NCBI GenBank assembly: GCA_910586175.1
Contig: CAJUIJ010000088.1
Coordinates: 1-10,112 of the forward strand
Source: an uncultured Muribaculaceae bacterium
GTDB taxonomy: Bacteria > Bacteroidota > Bacteroidia > Bacteroidales > Muribaculaceae
Direction of reading: 5' to 3'
DNA length: 10,112 nt
Within the stretch, counting starts at the first letter, position 1. Each line of letters begins with the position of its first letter. The notes under the pieces were generated by a model that was not told the origin of the DNA, did no database searches, and saw only the letters and a list, made by a program, of their open reading frames with translations. A program made the position numbers and the translations under genes. Below are positions 1-6,130 of this stretch, piece after piece.

Positions 1-1
1 T

Positions 2-24
2 TGTTATGCCCTATAACATTTTTT
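2..24 (+). terminator. Possible weak terminator of an upstream gene
   Basis: A 6-bp stem (TGTTAT at 2-7, ATAACA at 13-18) with a 5-nt loop is followed directly by six T residues at 19-24. The shape is that of a factor-independent terminator, but the stem is short and AT-rich. It would end transcription of a gene left of the window, about 30 bp before the first gene here. It could also be a chance hairpin. Confidence 0.3.
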
Positions 25-54
25 CAATTCTAATTTTAAACAGTTTCTAAGAGT

Positions 55-510
55 ATGATGTATCCGGAATCAGAAATAGTTTCGGCTGAATTCAACTGGA
101 TCAAGATGCCTTACGACGATGTAGCTGTACTTAAGGTGCAATTTAAAGCTGTTGGTGACATCAATACACAATATTGGCTTCGTGTATACCGTAACGGCGA
201 GCCATATGAATGGCAAGGCATCGAATCGCGCAATGCTGTCGACGGGCTTGTGACCGGCATGATGATGACTTCTCGCAAAGATATTGATGAGGAGGATGAC
301 GATGATGTCTTGAAAGAGGGAGATGTTATAGATATTGAGTTATTCACCATTTCCAAAGTCATGGGAGACTATTTAAACTCTCTAAACAATGGTGACTATA
401 ATGGCAATCGGATGTTTGAAGGCTCCTACTGCCTTGGCTATTTCCTGGCAGCTCCAATCTCTACAACACAATTAATATATCATCCGGATCAAATCCCTTA
501 CGCAAAATGA
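55..510 (+). CDS. DUF4249-like protein, apparently lacking the N-terminal half
   Basis: A 151-residue protein with no signal peptide or membrane segment. The pattern of a beta strand, a YWLRVYRNG stretch, an acidic run (DEEDDDD, about residues 78-84), a KEGDVIDIEL stretch, then YLNSLNN and a C-terminal LGYF motif resembles, from memory, the C-terminal half of DUF4249. That is a Bacteroidota family of outer-membrane-associated lipoproteins, usually about twice this length and starting with a lipobox. Its function is unknown; members often sit next to TonB-dependent receptors. The start is ATG at 55 (a second ATG follows at 58). Two in-frame TAA codons at 31 and 37 block any upstream extension in this frame, so the missing half is either absent or in another frame outside the window. 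The stop overlaps the next start (ATGA at 507-510), showing translational coupling. The reading frame is secure; the family assignment is tentative, and a remnant (pseudogene) is possible. Confidence 0.6.
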   Translation: MMYPESEIVSAEFNWIKMPYDDVAVLKVQFKAVGDINTQYWLRVYRNGEPYEWQGIESRNAVDGLVTGMMMTSRKDIDEEDDDDVLKEGDVIDIELFTISKVMGDYLNSLNNGDYNGNRMFEGSYCLGYFLAAPISTTQLIYHPDQIPYAK

Positions 511-725
511 AATATCGAACTAAACGAGCTTTTAAAGCATTTGTATCTTTTCTTGTAATGATTGGAATATGCGGTGCTTTGATTGCTATATGCAACCAAT
601 GGCTAAGCCTTAATGGCTGGTCTACAAAAGTGCTGCTTCCGCTTCTTATAATGAGTGGCATCTACGTGAACTATAAACTATGGCTACGTCTATGTGGACG
701 TCTCGATAATAACAGTAAATCGTAA
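507..725 (+). CDS. Small two-helix membrane protein, function unknown
   Basis: A 72-residue basic, hydrophobic protein that I do not recognise. The N-terminus (MKYRTKRAFK) is strongly positive and is followed by a likely membrane helix at about residues 11-32. A short polar loop with a tryptophan comes next, then a second helix at about 41-61, ending in a polar tail (LDNNSKS). The positive-inside rule suggests both ends face the cytoplasm with a short periplasmic loop. It overlaps the preceding gene by 4 nt (ATGA) and ends 6 nt before the CPBP protease gene, so the three are almost certainly co-transcribed. It could be a partner or substrate of that intramembrane protease; this is inferred from position only. 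Confidence 0.65.
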   Translation: MKYRTKRAFKAFVSFLVMIGICGALIAICNQWLSLNGWSTKVLLPLLIMSGIYVNYKLWLRLCGRLDNNSKS

Positions 726-731
726 ATATAA

Positions 732-1559
732 ATGAAAAAGTTACTGAAACAAGTTGGATGGCTGATAGTAATCATTCTTGGAGTTGCAATTTTGACTCTG
801 ATTTTTACAGGTATAATCCAAAAAGGCATGGTGTTCTTTGCCGATAGAAGAGGCGTAGTCCTTTCTGAATCCCTTCTATACGGAATAAGTGGCACACTCG
901 GTTCCGGATTTGCGGCAATTGCAGTTTGGGTTATAATACGCTATGCAAAACGTCTGAGTTTCTATCTTTGTTCCAATCCTGTCGATTCAAAATGGACAGC
1001 GGTGTTCATCCTGTTCACATTTGCTGTATGCAGGATAGTTTTGCCGGGAATATGGGCATATGCCTCTTATGCACTTGGTGTGGAGGCAACCCCGGTCGGC
1101 AATGCGCCTGACGATTCAGTTTGGCAGATGATATTGTTTGGGGTGATTCTCGCACCGGTATTTGAGGAACTGCTGTTTCGCAAAGATATATTCTCACTAC
1201 TGAAGATGCGTTTCTCGTTGTCTTGGACTGTCGTATTGTCATCACTCCTCTTTGCAGCAATCCACGGTTACAGTGTTGAAGGCTTTGTGTCGTGTCTCGT
1301 AGCAGGGGGCTTGTTTGCAATTCTCATGGCTCGCACAGGAAAGCTGCTTCCTTGCATAATAGCCCATGTACTTTGCAATCTTGAATCTTTGTATTACAAC
1401 ACCAATGAATCTGCAAATTCCCTAATTGTCAATCTTAACGGTCACACGACATACAATGCATATATATTCGCTGCCGGATTGCTTATCATGGTGCTGAGCG
1501 GTGTATATCTATTAAAATTCGTTAAAAGACAAAACAATGTTAAGATACACAATGAATAA
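732..1559 (+). CDS. CPBP family intramembrane glutamic endopeptidase
   Basis: A 275-residue polytopic membrane protein with about seven or eight hydrophobic segments. It carries the three signatures of the CPBP (CAAX protease and bacteriocin-processing, 'Abi') family: EExxxR (E145, E146, R150 in FEELLFR), FxxxH (F174 to H178 in FAAIH) and HxxxN (H212 to N216 in HVLCN). In this family the glutamates and histidines form the intramembrane active site seen in Rce1-type proteases. Bacterial members act in bacteriocin self-immunity, peptide maturation or regulated proteolysis; the substrate here cannot be read from the sequence. The N-terminus has a basic MKKLLKQ followed by helix 1 (about 8-29), and the C-terminus is a short basic tail. 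It is the last gene of the three-gene operon. An inverted-repeat element begins within 10 bp of its stop codon. Confidence 0.9.
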   Translation: MKKLLKQVGWLIVIILGVAILTLIFTGIIQKGMVFFADRRGVVLSESLLYGISGTLGSGFAAIAVWVIIRYAKRLSFYLCSNPVDSKWTAVFILFTFAVCRIVLPGIWAYASYALGVEATPVGNAPDDSVWQMILFGVILAPVFEELLFRKDIFSLLKMRFSLSWTVVLSSLLFAAIHGYSVEGFVSCLVAGGLFAILMARTGKLLPCIIAHVLCNLESLYYNTNESANSLIVNLNGHTTYNAYIFAAGLLIMVLSGVYLLKFVKRQNNVKIHNE

Positions 1560-1566
1560 CTATATA

Positions 1567-1730
1567 AGTACCCGCTCAGATTAAAAGCATACTATCCTGC
1601 GGGCATCTGAATGGCTGTTTTCCCACCCGCTTCTCAGTTACAGAGTGGTGACTATGCGCCTTCTCATCGGGAGGAAAATCAACCATCCATATATCCACAT
1701 TTTAATATGCTTCTAATCTGAGCGGGTACT
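1567..1730. mobile_element. MITE-like element 1, 164 bp, with 25-bp terminal inverted repeats
   Basis: The left end (AGTACCCGCTCAGATTA...) at 1567-1591 is repeated inverted at 1706-1730 with one mismatch in 25 bp. Both ends are flanked by TA (1565-1566 and 1731-1732), so the repeat can be read as 27 bp, or as a 25-bp repeat with a TA target duplication. TA duplication and short inverted ends are typical of non-autonomous derivatives of IS630/Tc1-mariner-type transposons. There is no transposase, so movement would depend on one supplied elsewhere. The element sits 7 bp after the CPBP stop codon. As RNA it would fold into one long hairpin. An internal sub-hairpin is suggested by TTTTCCCACCCG near 1618-1629 against the GGGAGGAAAA region near 1669-1678. 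The structure is directly visible; the mobility assignment is inferred. Confidence 0.75.
1611..1721 (+). CDS. Possible 36-codon mini-ORF inside MITE-like element 1
   Basis: ATG at 1611 opens a 36-codon frame that begins MAVFPPASQLQSG, passes through a SHREENQPS stretch and ends NMLLI. The TGA stop at 1719-1721 is part of the right inverted repeat. The encoded peptide is polar and proline-rich, with no signal peptide. I know of no homologue with confidence, and there is no visible ribosome binding site. The frame fills most of the space between the repeats, which is unexpected for a purely structural element but could be chance in 110 bp. If other copies of the element keep the frame, it may be real; otherwise it is a non-coding spacer. 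Confidence 0.2.
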   Translation: MAVFPPASQLQSGDYAPSHREENQPSIYPHFNMLLI

Positions 1731-1738
1731 TAACAGTT

Positions 1739-1752
1739 ATAGTTTAAACTAT
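1739..1752. repeat. Perfect 14-bp palindrome (operator-like)
   Basis: ATAGTTTAAACTAT is its own reverse complement. It lies 9 bp after the right end of element 1 and overlaps the start codon of a 28-codon frame. A perfect palindrome of this length could be a binding site for a dimeric regulator or part of a larger repeated unit. No bound protein can be named. Confidence 0.35.
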
Positions 1753-1837
1753 GACGACGGTTGTGTCGCCGTCTTTAAAACAACAATTTATGGCAATTTG
1801 TGGCACGAACGGCGATTTCAGTGAGTATTCACTGTAG
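1751..1837 (+). CDS. Possible 28-codon mini-ORF over the paired-hairpin region
   Basis: ATG at 1751 opens a 28-codon frame (begins MTTVVSPSLKQQF, ends GDFSEYSL) closed by TAG at 1835-1837. It covers hairpin 1 and most of hairpin 2. The peptide is short and mostly polar with one cysteine, without a membrane helix. It has no recognisable ribosome binding site, though Bacteroidota often lack one. A short frame laid over mutually exclusive RNA stems is the arrangement expected of a leader peptide, but the next gene has its own promoter more than 90 bp further on. It may equally be a chance frame in a repeated sequence. Confidence 0.2.
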   Translation: MTTVVSPSLKQQFMAICGTNGDFSEYSL

Positions 1838-1845
1838 TCGCCGTT
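1753..1845 (+). promoter_or_regulatory. Structured intergenic region with alternative hairpins
   Basis: Hairpin 1 spans 1753-1773: GACGACGG pairs with CGCCGTC-side bases, with one mismatch and two G-U pairs, and is followed by TTTAAAA, so it could be a weak terminator for the CPBP operon. Hairpin 2 has an outer 8-bp stem (AACGGCGA 1808-1815 with TCGCCGTT 1838-1845) and an inner 6-bp stem (CAGTGA 1819-1824 with TCACTG 1829-1834). The arm TCGCCGT at 1766-1772 is also exactly complementary to ACGGCGA at 1809-1815, so hairpins 1 and 2 could be replaced by an alternative pairing. Between them lies a 10-bp imperfect tandem repeat (AATTTATGGC 1785-1794, AATTTGTGGC 1795-1804). The pairing is visible in the sequence; a switching role is inference. 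Confidence 0.4.
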
Positions 1846-1929
1846 AAGCTTACAAGTGGTTGTAGACTCTTTTTATATTCTAAAACTGCTGACAGATATA
1901 CTTTTTGAGAGTTTCTCATAGCTTGGCAA

Positions 1930-1961
1930 TTTCCTAATGTTGTGATTTTTTGCTAAATTTG
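1930..1961 (+). promoter_or_regulatory. Promoter of the L,D-transpeptidase gene (Bacteroides type)
   Basis: TAAATTTG at 1954-1961 is an exact match to the Bacteroidota -7 box TAnnTTTG. TTTC at 1930-1933 matches three of four bases of the -33 box TTTG, with the usual gap of about 20 bp. Transcription would start near 1968, giving a leader of about 90 nt. A perfect 10-bp palindrome (GACATATGTC, 1973-1982) lies just past the predicted start and might be an operator. The leader also holds two copies of GGTCTTT at 2000-2006 and 2009-2015. Confidence 0.6.
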
Positions 1962-2034
1962 CGCTTTATTGTGACATATGTCGCACGGGGCAAGTTTAAG
2001 GTCTTTTTGGTCTTTACTGATTGCACCGATGTTG

Positions 2035-2066
2035 TATATGAAATTTAGTGATTTTATATGAAATTT
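2035..2066 (+). repeat. 12-bp direct repeat duplicating the transpeptidase start, with a 7-codon leader frame
   Basis: TATATGAAATTT occurs at 2035-2046 and again at 2055-2066, exactly 20 bp apart. The second copy holds the transpeptidase start codon (ATG 2058). The first opens a frame MKFSDFI whose TGA stop (2059-2061) overlaps that start codon as ATGA. This is either a local duplication that created a decoy start, or a short upstream frame coupled to the main gene. Confidence 0.4.
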
Positions 2067-2999
2067 TATTACTTACATATTCTTACAGGCATGGCAGTCG
2101 CACTTGTCATGTCGGGTTGTCAGCACTCTGCCAAGTCTGTGCAACAGAGTGAGTATTCATTTGAGTCGGACACTGTGCCCGATGTCGCCATAGCGGACGA
2201 TTCTTCCCATAGATTTGAAGATTCAGCTTCGATGATGGACTATCTTGAGGATGACCCGGAAGCTGCTGTATATTCTGGTGGTATTATTCCTGTTATTGCC
2301 GAACATGTGCCTGAATATGCCGATAAGTTGCTCGCAAGCCAATACAGTAAGTTCCTTGTTGTGGATAAAGCAAGTATGCGGGTAATTCTTTATGATAAAT
2401 ATGGACAGGAACTTCGTGCATACGATATGGCATGTGCCAAGAATTATGGCAACAAACATAAGAAGGGAGATTCCCGTACTCCTGAGGGATTTTTCTATGT
2501 GCAAGGCACTTATGACAGCACAGATTGGTTGTTTACTGACGACAATGGTGTGCAGTCGAAGAAAAAAGGGCAGTTCGGCCCAAGGTTCATTCGGCTTCGC
2601 ATACCGGGCACTTCGCAGATTGGAATTCATGGCACTTGTTCTCCTTGGTCAATTGGTCATCGTGCCAGTCATGGATGTATAAGAATAACCAATGAGAATA
2701 TTATGGAGCTTGTAGATCTTGTTGAACCCGGAATGCCTGCTATAGTGCTTCCCGGCAAGAGAGACCGTAAGGTGAATAGAGAAGAGGGTTACAGTGTGCC
2801 TTATTTCCCTACCGCCCCCAAATATGCCATGTCTGAATCGGAGAAAAAACTGAAGCCGGAGAAAATCACAGAGCGGGATGAGGATAAACCTGACCCTTCC
2901 GATACAAACCGTAGTCAAACTGATACAGTCAAAATAGAGTCTGTGGAAATAGAAACTTCACCGGAAGAAACCACCGACACTTTGCAAGGAATTTTCTGA
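2058..2999 (+). CDS. Lipoprotein L,D-transpeptidase (YkuD domain)
   Basis: A 313-residue exported enzyme expected to form 3-3 cross-links in peptidoglycan or to attach proteins to it. The N-terminus has a hydrophobic signal ending VMSGC, so C21 is the probable lipidated residue. Residues 22-95 are acidic and low in structure, likely a linker. The YkuD domain spans about 98-232: it starts FLVVDKASMRVILYD, has the substrate-side motif SRTPEGFF (139-146), and ends in the catalytic block IHG (190-192) and SHGCIR (204-209), with C207 the nucleophile and H191 and H205 nearby. The domain is complete. Residues 255-313 form a charged, E/K/D/T-rich tail that is probably disordered. ATG 2058 is chosen because it starts the signal peptide directly. 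It is a single-gene unit with its own promoter and a downstream hairpin. Specificity (cross-linking, protein attachment or hydrolysis) cannot be decided here. Confidence 0.93.
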   Translation: MKFYYLHILTGMAVALVMSGCQHSAKSVQQSEYSFESDTVPDVAIADDSSHRFEDSASMMDYLEDDPEAAVYSGGIIPVIAEHVPEYADKLLASQYSKFLVVDKASMRVILYDKYGQELRAYDMACAKNYGNKHKKGDSRTPEGFFYVQGTYDSTDWLFTDDNGVQSKKKGQFGPRFIRLRIPGTSQIGIHGTCSPWSIGHRASHGCIRITNENIMELVDLVEPGMPAIVLPGKRDRKVNREEGYSVPYFPTAPKYAMSESEKKLKPEKITERDEDKPDPSDTNRSQTDTVKIESVEIETSPEETTDTLQGIF

Positions 3000-3033
3000 A
3001 TAAGAGCGTGAGTTTTAGACTCGCGCTCTTATT
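2999..3033 (+). terminator. Hairpin terminator after the L,D-transpeptidase gene
   Basis: AATAAGAGCGTGAGT (2999-3013) pairs with ACTCGCGCTCTTATT (3019-3033) over 15 positions with one G-U pair, around the 5-nt loop TTTAG. The stem begins at the last base of the stop codon. No long T run follows; the 3' arm ends TTATT. Stem strength and position favour a terminator or a 3'-end stabilising structure. Confidence 0.7.
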
Positions 3034-3294
3034 GCAATATCAAGATAAAAACAGGTCGATAATATTATTATTTGTTCTCGTCGCCGGAGGCTTCTCTCTC
3101 CCAGAGGCTTCGCGTCGCTGTATTGCTGCCCTGACTTTTGAAAATTAGTTTGGATGACTTATCATAAAATCTATGATTTTGTCGATGAAATCAAGTAAAT
3201 TTTCGTAAATTTGTAAGCTAAATGCCTACATCAAGTGAGTATTTACGCTTAACTTTATTTAATCGTTTATAAATCAAGCCTATCGGTTGAATTT
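3034..3294. other. Intergenic region before ftsK
   Basis: These 261 bp contain no credible gene. A GC-rich patch at 3079-3118 stands out from AT-rich surroundings. It holds two copies of CGTCGC (3079-3084, 3113-3118) enclosing two copies of GAGGCTTC (3087-3094, 3104-3111). A small AAAATC-TAT-GATTTT hairpin follows within about 3160-3182. The ftsK promoter lies at about 3178-3213. Confidence 0.5.
3178..3213 (+). promoter_or_regulatory. Probable ftsK promoter (Bacteroides type)
   Basis: TAAATTTG at 3206-3213 matches the -7 consensus TAnnTTTG exactly. TTTG at 3178-3181 matches the -33 box, but the 24-bp gap is longer than the usual 19-21, so the upstream box is uncertain. The start would be near 3220, about 75 nt before the ftsK ATG. 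Confidence 0.5.
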
Positions 3295-6048
3295 ATGCAA
3301 AATTACGACACATATACCCCTGAAATAAATTATGGTGAAGAGGTATCTTCAACAGCAAATAACTCCGATGAAATCGCCAAATCCACATCTAAAGCCAAAA
3401 GGAGAAGGCGAGTTGCGAAGCCTGCTGATAAGCCTGCTGCCAAACCGGAGCAGAAGCCAAAATCCCAATCTCTGTGGAGGCGTATCTGCAATTGGTTTGC
3501 CGGGCCGCAATTCCGCATATTGGCCGGAATTTTCTTCGGTTGCCTTACTGTGTATCTTGCAGTATCATTAGTTAGTTATTTCACTACCTGTATAGATGAT
3601 GCCTCTAAGATTGCTTCCGCTCCGGTAGGTATGGCCAAAAATGTGGCCAACCCCGGTGGCGAGGGGGGTGCTCGACTCTCAGAACTGCTTATAAACCAAG
3701 GCTTTGGTTTGGGATCACTGATTTTGATAGTTTGGTTTGGTGCCATTACTCTAAAGCTTCTTGTCGGCAAGCCTCGATTCAAAACGCTCGATTTCTCCAT
3801 CAAGTGTATAGTTGCTCTAATCACAGTTTCACTTATTATTGGCCTTGTAACCTATAACTTGCATACGCAAGTGAATTGGGGAGGTTATCATGGAACTTAC
3901 GTCAATGAGTTTATAATCAATTTTATTGGAAATATCGGTGCTGTGTTGCTAAGCATCTTTATGATTGCAGTATTTGTGGTCATATGTATGCGCGACTTGG
4001 TAAACTGGATTATACGAGTTCGCAGGGCGCGTGCTGAGCGTAGACGTATCGCGAAAGCTGAGCGGGAGGCCCGTGAGGCCCGTGAGGCTGAAATTCGCAA
4101 GATGCAGGAGCAGGAAAAAATTGATGACCTGCGTGCCGGTGAAGCCACAGCTATTGAGGGCGTGGATATAACAGATGCTCCTGAAATTGAGACCGGCGTG
4201 GATTTCGGAGGTCTTCCATCTTCTCTTTATGAAATTCACGATGATGACCATCCCGATGTGAGTAATTCTGAAGGTACGTCACTCCATGATTCCGAACTGC
4301 CCCGAGAGTCTATCGACGTTACATCCAATCCGGAGAAGATGAATGAGGATTCTTCCGACTCTGAGGTGGCAGGAAGCGAGCAGTCTGATTCACTGAGAAA
4401 TTCAAATGAAACAGTTAGTAACGAAGTAGCTGCTTTGTCTGATTCAGATAGTGCTGATGCATCTGTCGCTTCGCATAAGGATGAGGCTGACAATATGGTC
4501 GTGAATGTAAACACTATCGGTCAGGCTACAGCCAAGCGTTACGTGTCGGATGTAGAGGCTTTTGAAAATCAGAATTATAAATTTCCTCCGTTTGAATTGC
4601 TCCGCGAAGGCAAAGAGCAAATTGTGCTTGATGCTGACGAACAGATGGAAAACAAGCAGAAGATTGAGAAAACCCTTCTCGATTTTGGCATTCCAATCAC
4701 GCGTATAGAAGCTACTGTAGGCCCTACCGTGACGCTCTATGAGATTGTGCCCGAAAACGGAGTGAAGATTGCACGCATACGAAGCCTTGTTGATGATATA
4801 GCGCTGAGTCTTTCGGCCACCGGAGTGAGGATAATTGCCCCTATCCCTGGCAAAGGCACTGTCGGTATTGAAGTTGCAAATAAGGACCCGCAGACCGTTT
4901 CTATGCGTACAGTCATCAAGTCAAAGAAGTATCAGGAATCTCGCTATAATCTTCCGGTAGCTCTCGGATCTACGATTTCTAACGATGTGTATATAGCTGA
5001 CCTCGCCAAGATGCCTCACTTGCTTGTGGCTGGTGCAACAGGTCAGGGTAAGTCGGTAGGTTTGAATGCCATAATAGCTTCGCTGTTATATTGCAAGGCT
5101 CCTCATGAACTGAAGTTCGTTATGATCGACCCGAAGCAGGTGGAGTTCAGTCTTTATAATAAGTTGAAAAATTATTATATGGCCGCAATTCCAGGTGAGG
5201 ATGATGAGGCAGTAATCACTGATATGGATAAGGTGGAAGCAACCTTGAACTCTCTCTGCATAGAGATGGAGAACAGGTATACACTTCTGAAGACAGCGCA
5301 TGTGCGTAATCTTGAAGAGTACAATGCGAAGATACGAGAGTGCAAGTTAAATCCGGCTGACGGTCACAAATTTTTGCCTTACATAGTGGTTGTGGTCGAT
5401 GAGTTCGGTGACTTGATTATGGTAAAGGGTAAAAGTGTGGAAATGCCTATTGCGCGTCTTGCCCAGAAGGCGAGGGCCGTGGGTATGCACGTGATAATTG
5501 CTACGCAGCGCCCATCTACCAATGTAATTACCGGTATTATAAAGGCCAATTTCCCGGCCCGTATTTCATTCAAGGTTACATCGGGTGTCGATTCCAAGAC
5601 TATCCTCGATACTCCGGGTGCTCAGCAGCTGATAGGTCGTGGTGATATGCTGATTTTCAATAACTCTGAGATGGTGCGTGTGCAATGCGCTTTCATTGAC
5701 ACTCCTGAGGTGGAAGCCATTTGTGACTATGTGGAACGTCAGCCATATCCACAGGGCATATATGAACTGCCCGAGCCTGTGATTGAGGGTGCCGAATCTA
5801 TGGTGGAAAAGGGCACTCTGAGGGAGCGTGATCCTAAACTATTCGAAGTGGCACGTGCAGTCGTAAGTTCAGGCAAAGCATCCACATCTGCAGTGCAGCG
5901 TTCGTTTGAGCTGGGTTATAACCGTGCAGGACGTATCATGGATCAACTCGAACGTCTCGGAGTGGTAGGTCCTGCTCAGGGAGGCAAGCCCCGCGCTTTG
6001 CTTGTCGACCCCATGGGACTTGAAGAAATTCTCTCCACTCTCGAGTGA
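3295..6048 (+). CDS. ftsK: DNA translocase FtsK
   Basis: A 917-residue septal ATPase that pumps chromosomal DNA away from the closing division septum and, where XerCD/dif exist, helps resolve chromosome dimers. Residues 1-70 form a polar cytoplasmic extension with a very basic KAKRRRRVAK stretch. Four membrane helices lie at about 74-97, 137-157, 168-188 and 208-232. A charged, probably coiled-coil segment (240-280) leads into an acidic, Ser/Asp/Glu-rich linker (about 280-405). The motor holds Walker A GATGQGKS (580-587), Walker B VVVVDEFGDL (698-707) and the ATQRPSTNVITG block (736-747). The C-terminal gamma winged helix (about 845-905, with SAVQRSFELGYNRAGRIMDQ) reads the orienting DNA motifs. 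All parts are present and the length is normal for Bacteroidota. ATG 3295 is the first in-frame start; no Shine-Dalgarno sequence is visible. It is followed after 82 bp by the LolA-like gene, as is common in this phylum. Confidence 0.97.
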   Translation: MQNYDTYTPEINYGEEVSSTANNSDEIAKSTSKAKRRRRVAKPADKPAAKPEQKPKSQSLWRRICNWFAGPQFRILAGIFFGCLTVYLAVSLVSYFTTCIDDASKIASAPVGMAKNVANPGGEGGARLSELLINQGFGLGSLILIVWFGAITLKLLVGKPRFKTLDFSIKCIVALITVSLIIGLVTYNLHTQVNWGGYHGTYVNEFIINFIGNIGAVLLSIFMIAVFVVICMRDLVNWIIRVRRARAERRRIAKAEREAREAREAEIRKMQEQEKIDDLRAGEATAIEGVDITDAPEIETGVDFGGLPSSLYEIHDDDHPDVSNSEGTSLHDSELPRESIDVTSNPEKMNEDSSDSEVAGSEQSDSLRNSNETVSNEVAALSDSDSADASVASHKDEADNMVVNVNTIGQATAKRYVSDVEAFENQNYKFPPFELLREGKEQIVLDADEQMENKQKIEKTLLDFGIPITRIEATVGPTVTLYEIVPENGVKIARIRSLVDDIALSLSATGVRIIAPIPGKGTVGIEVANKDPQTVSMRTVIKSKKYQESRYNLPVALGSTISNDVYIADLAKMPHLLVAGATGQGKSVGLNAIIASLLYCKAPHELKFVMIDPKQVEFSLYNKLKNYYMAAIPGEDDEAVITDMDKVEATLNSLCIEMENRYTLLKTAHVRNLEEYNAKIRECKLNPADGHKFLPYIVVVVDEFGDLIMVKGKSVEMPIARLAQKARAVGMHVIIATQRPSTNVITGIIKANFPARISFKVTSGVDSKTILDTPGAQQLIGRGDMLIFNNSEMVRVQCAFIDTPEVEAICDYVERQPYPQGIYELPEPVIEGAESMVEKGTLRERDPKLFEVARAVVSSGKASTSAVQRSFELGYNRAGRIMDQLERLGVVGPAQGGKPRALLVDPMGLEEILSTLE

Positions 6049-6130
6049 TGTATCTTTTGAGTGATGTCTCTCTTCTCTATGATATATCGCTTCTTGGTAG
6101 TTTCAAATTCTGTAATTGTTAGCAATCGAT

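Noticed and set aside
732..1559. CPBP ('Abi') gene as a phage defence gene
   Set aside because: The 'Abi' name is historical; nothing nearby (no nuclease, toxin, sensor or phage-related gene) supports defence.
2223..2630. A 135-codon open frame on the - strand inside the L,D-transpeptidase gene
   Set aside because: It is antisense to a conserved YkuD domain, with no recognisable protein features and no promoter.
1820..3245. Shared 12-mer AGTGAGTATTCA at 1820 and 2148 and a near copy at 3234
   Set aside because: A few matching 12-mer pairs are expected by chance in 10 kb, and one copy is inside codons of the transpeptidase.
6116..6130. TTG start adding five residues to the LolA-like protein
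   Set aside because: ATG 6131 directly precedes a well-formed signal peptide; the extra residues would put an acidic residue ahead of its basic n-region.
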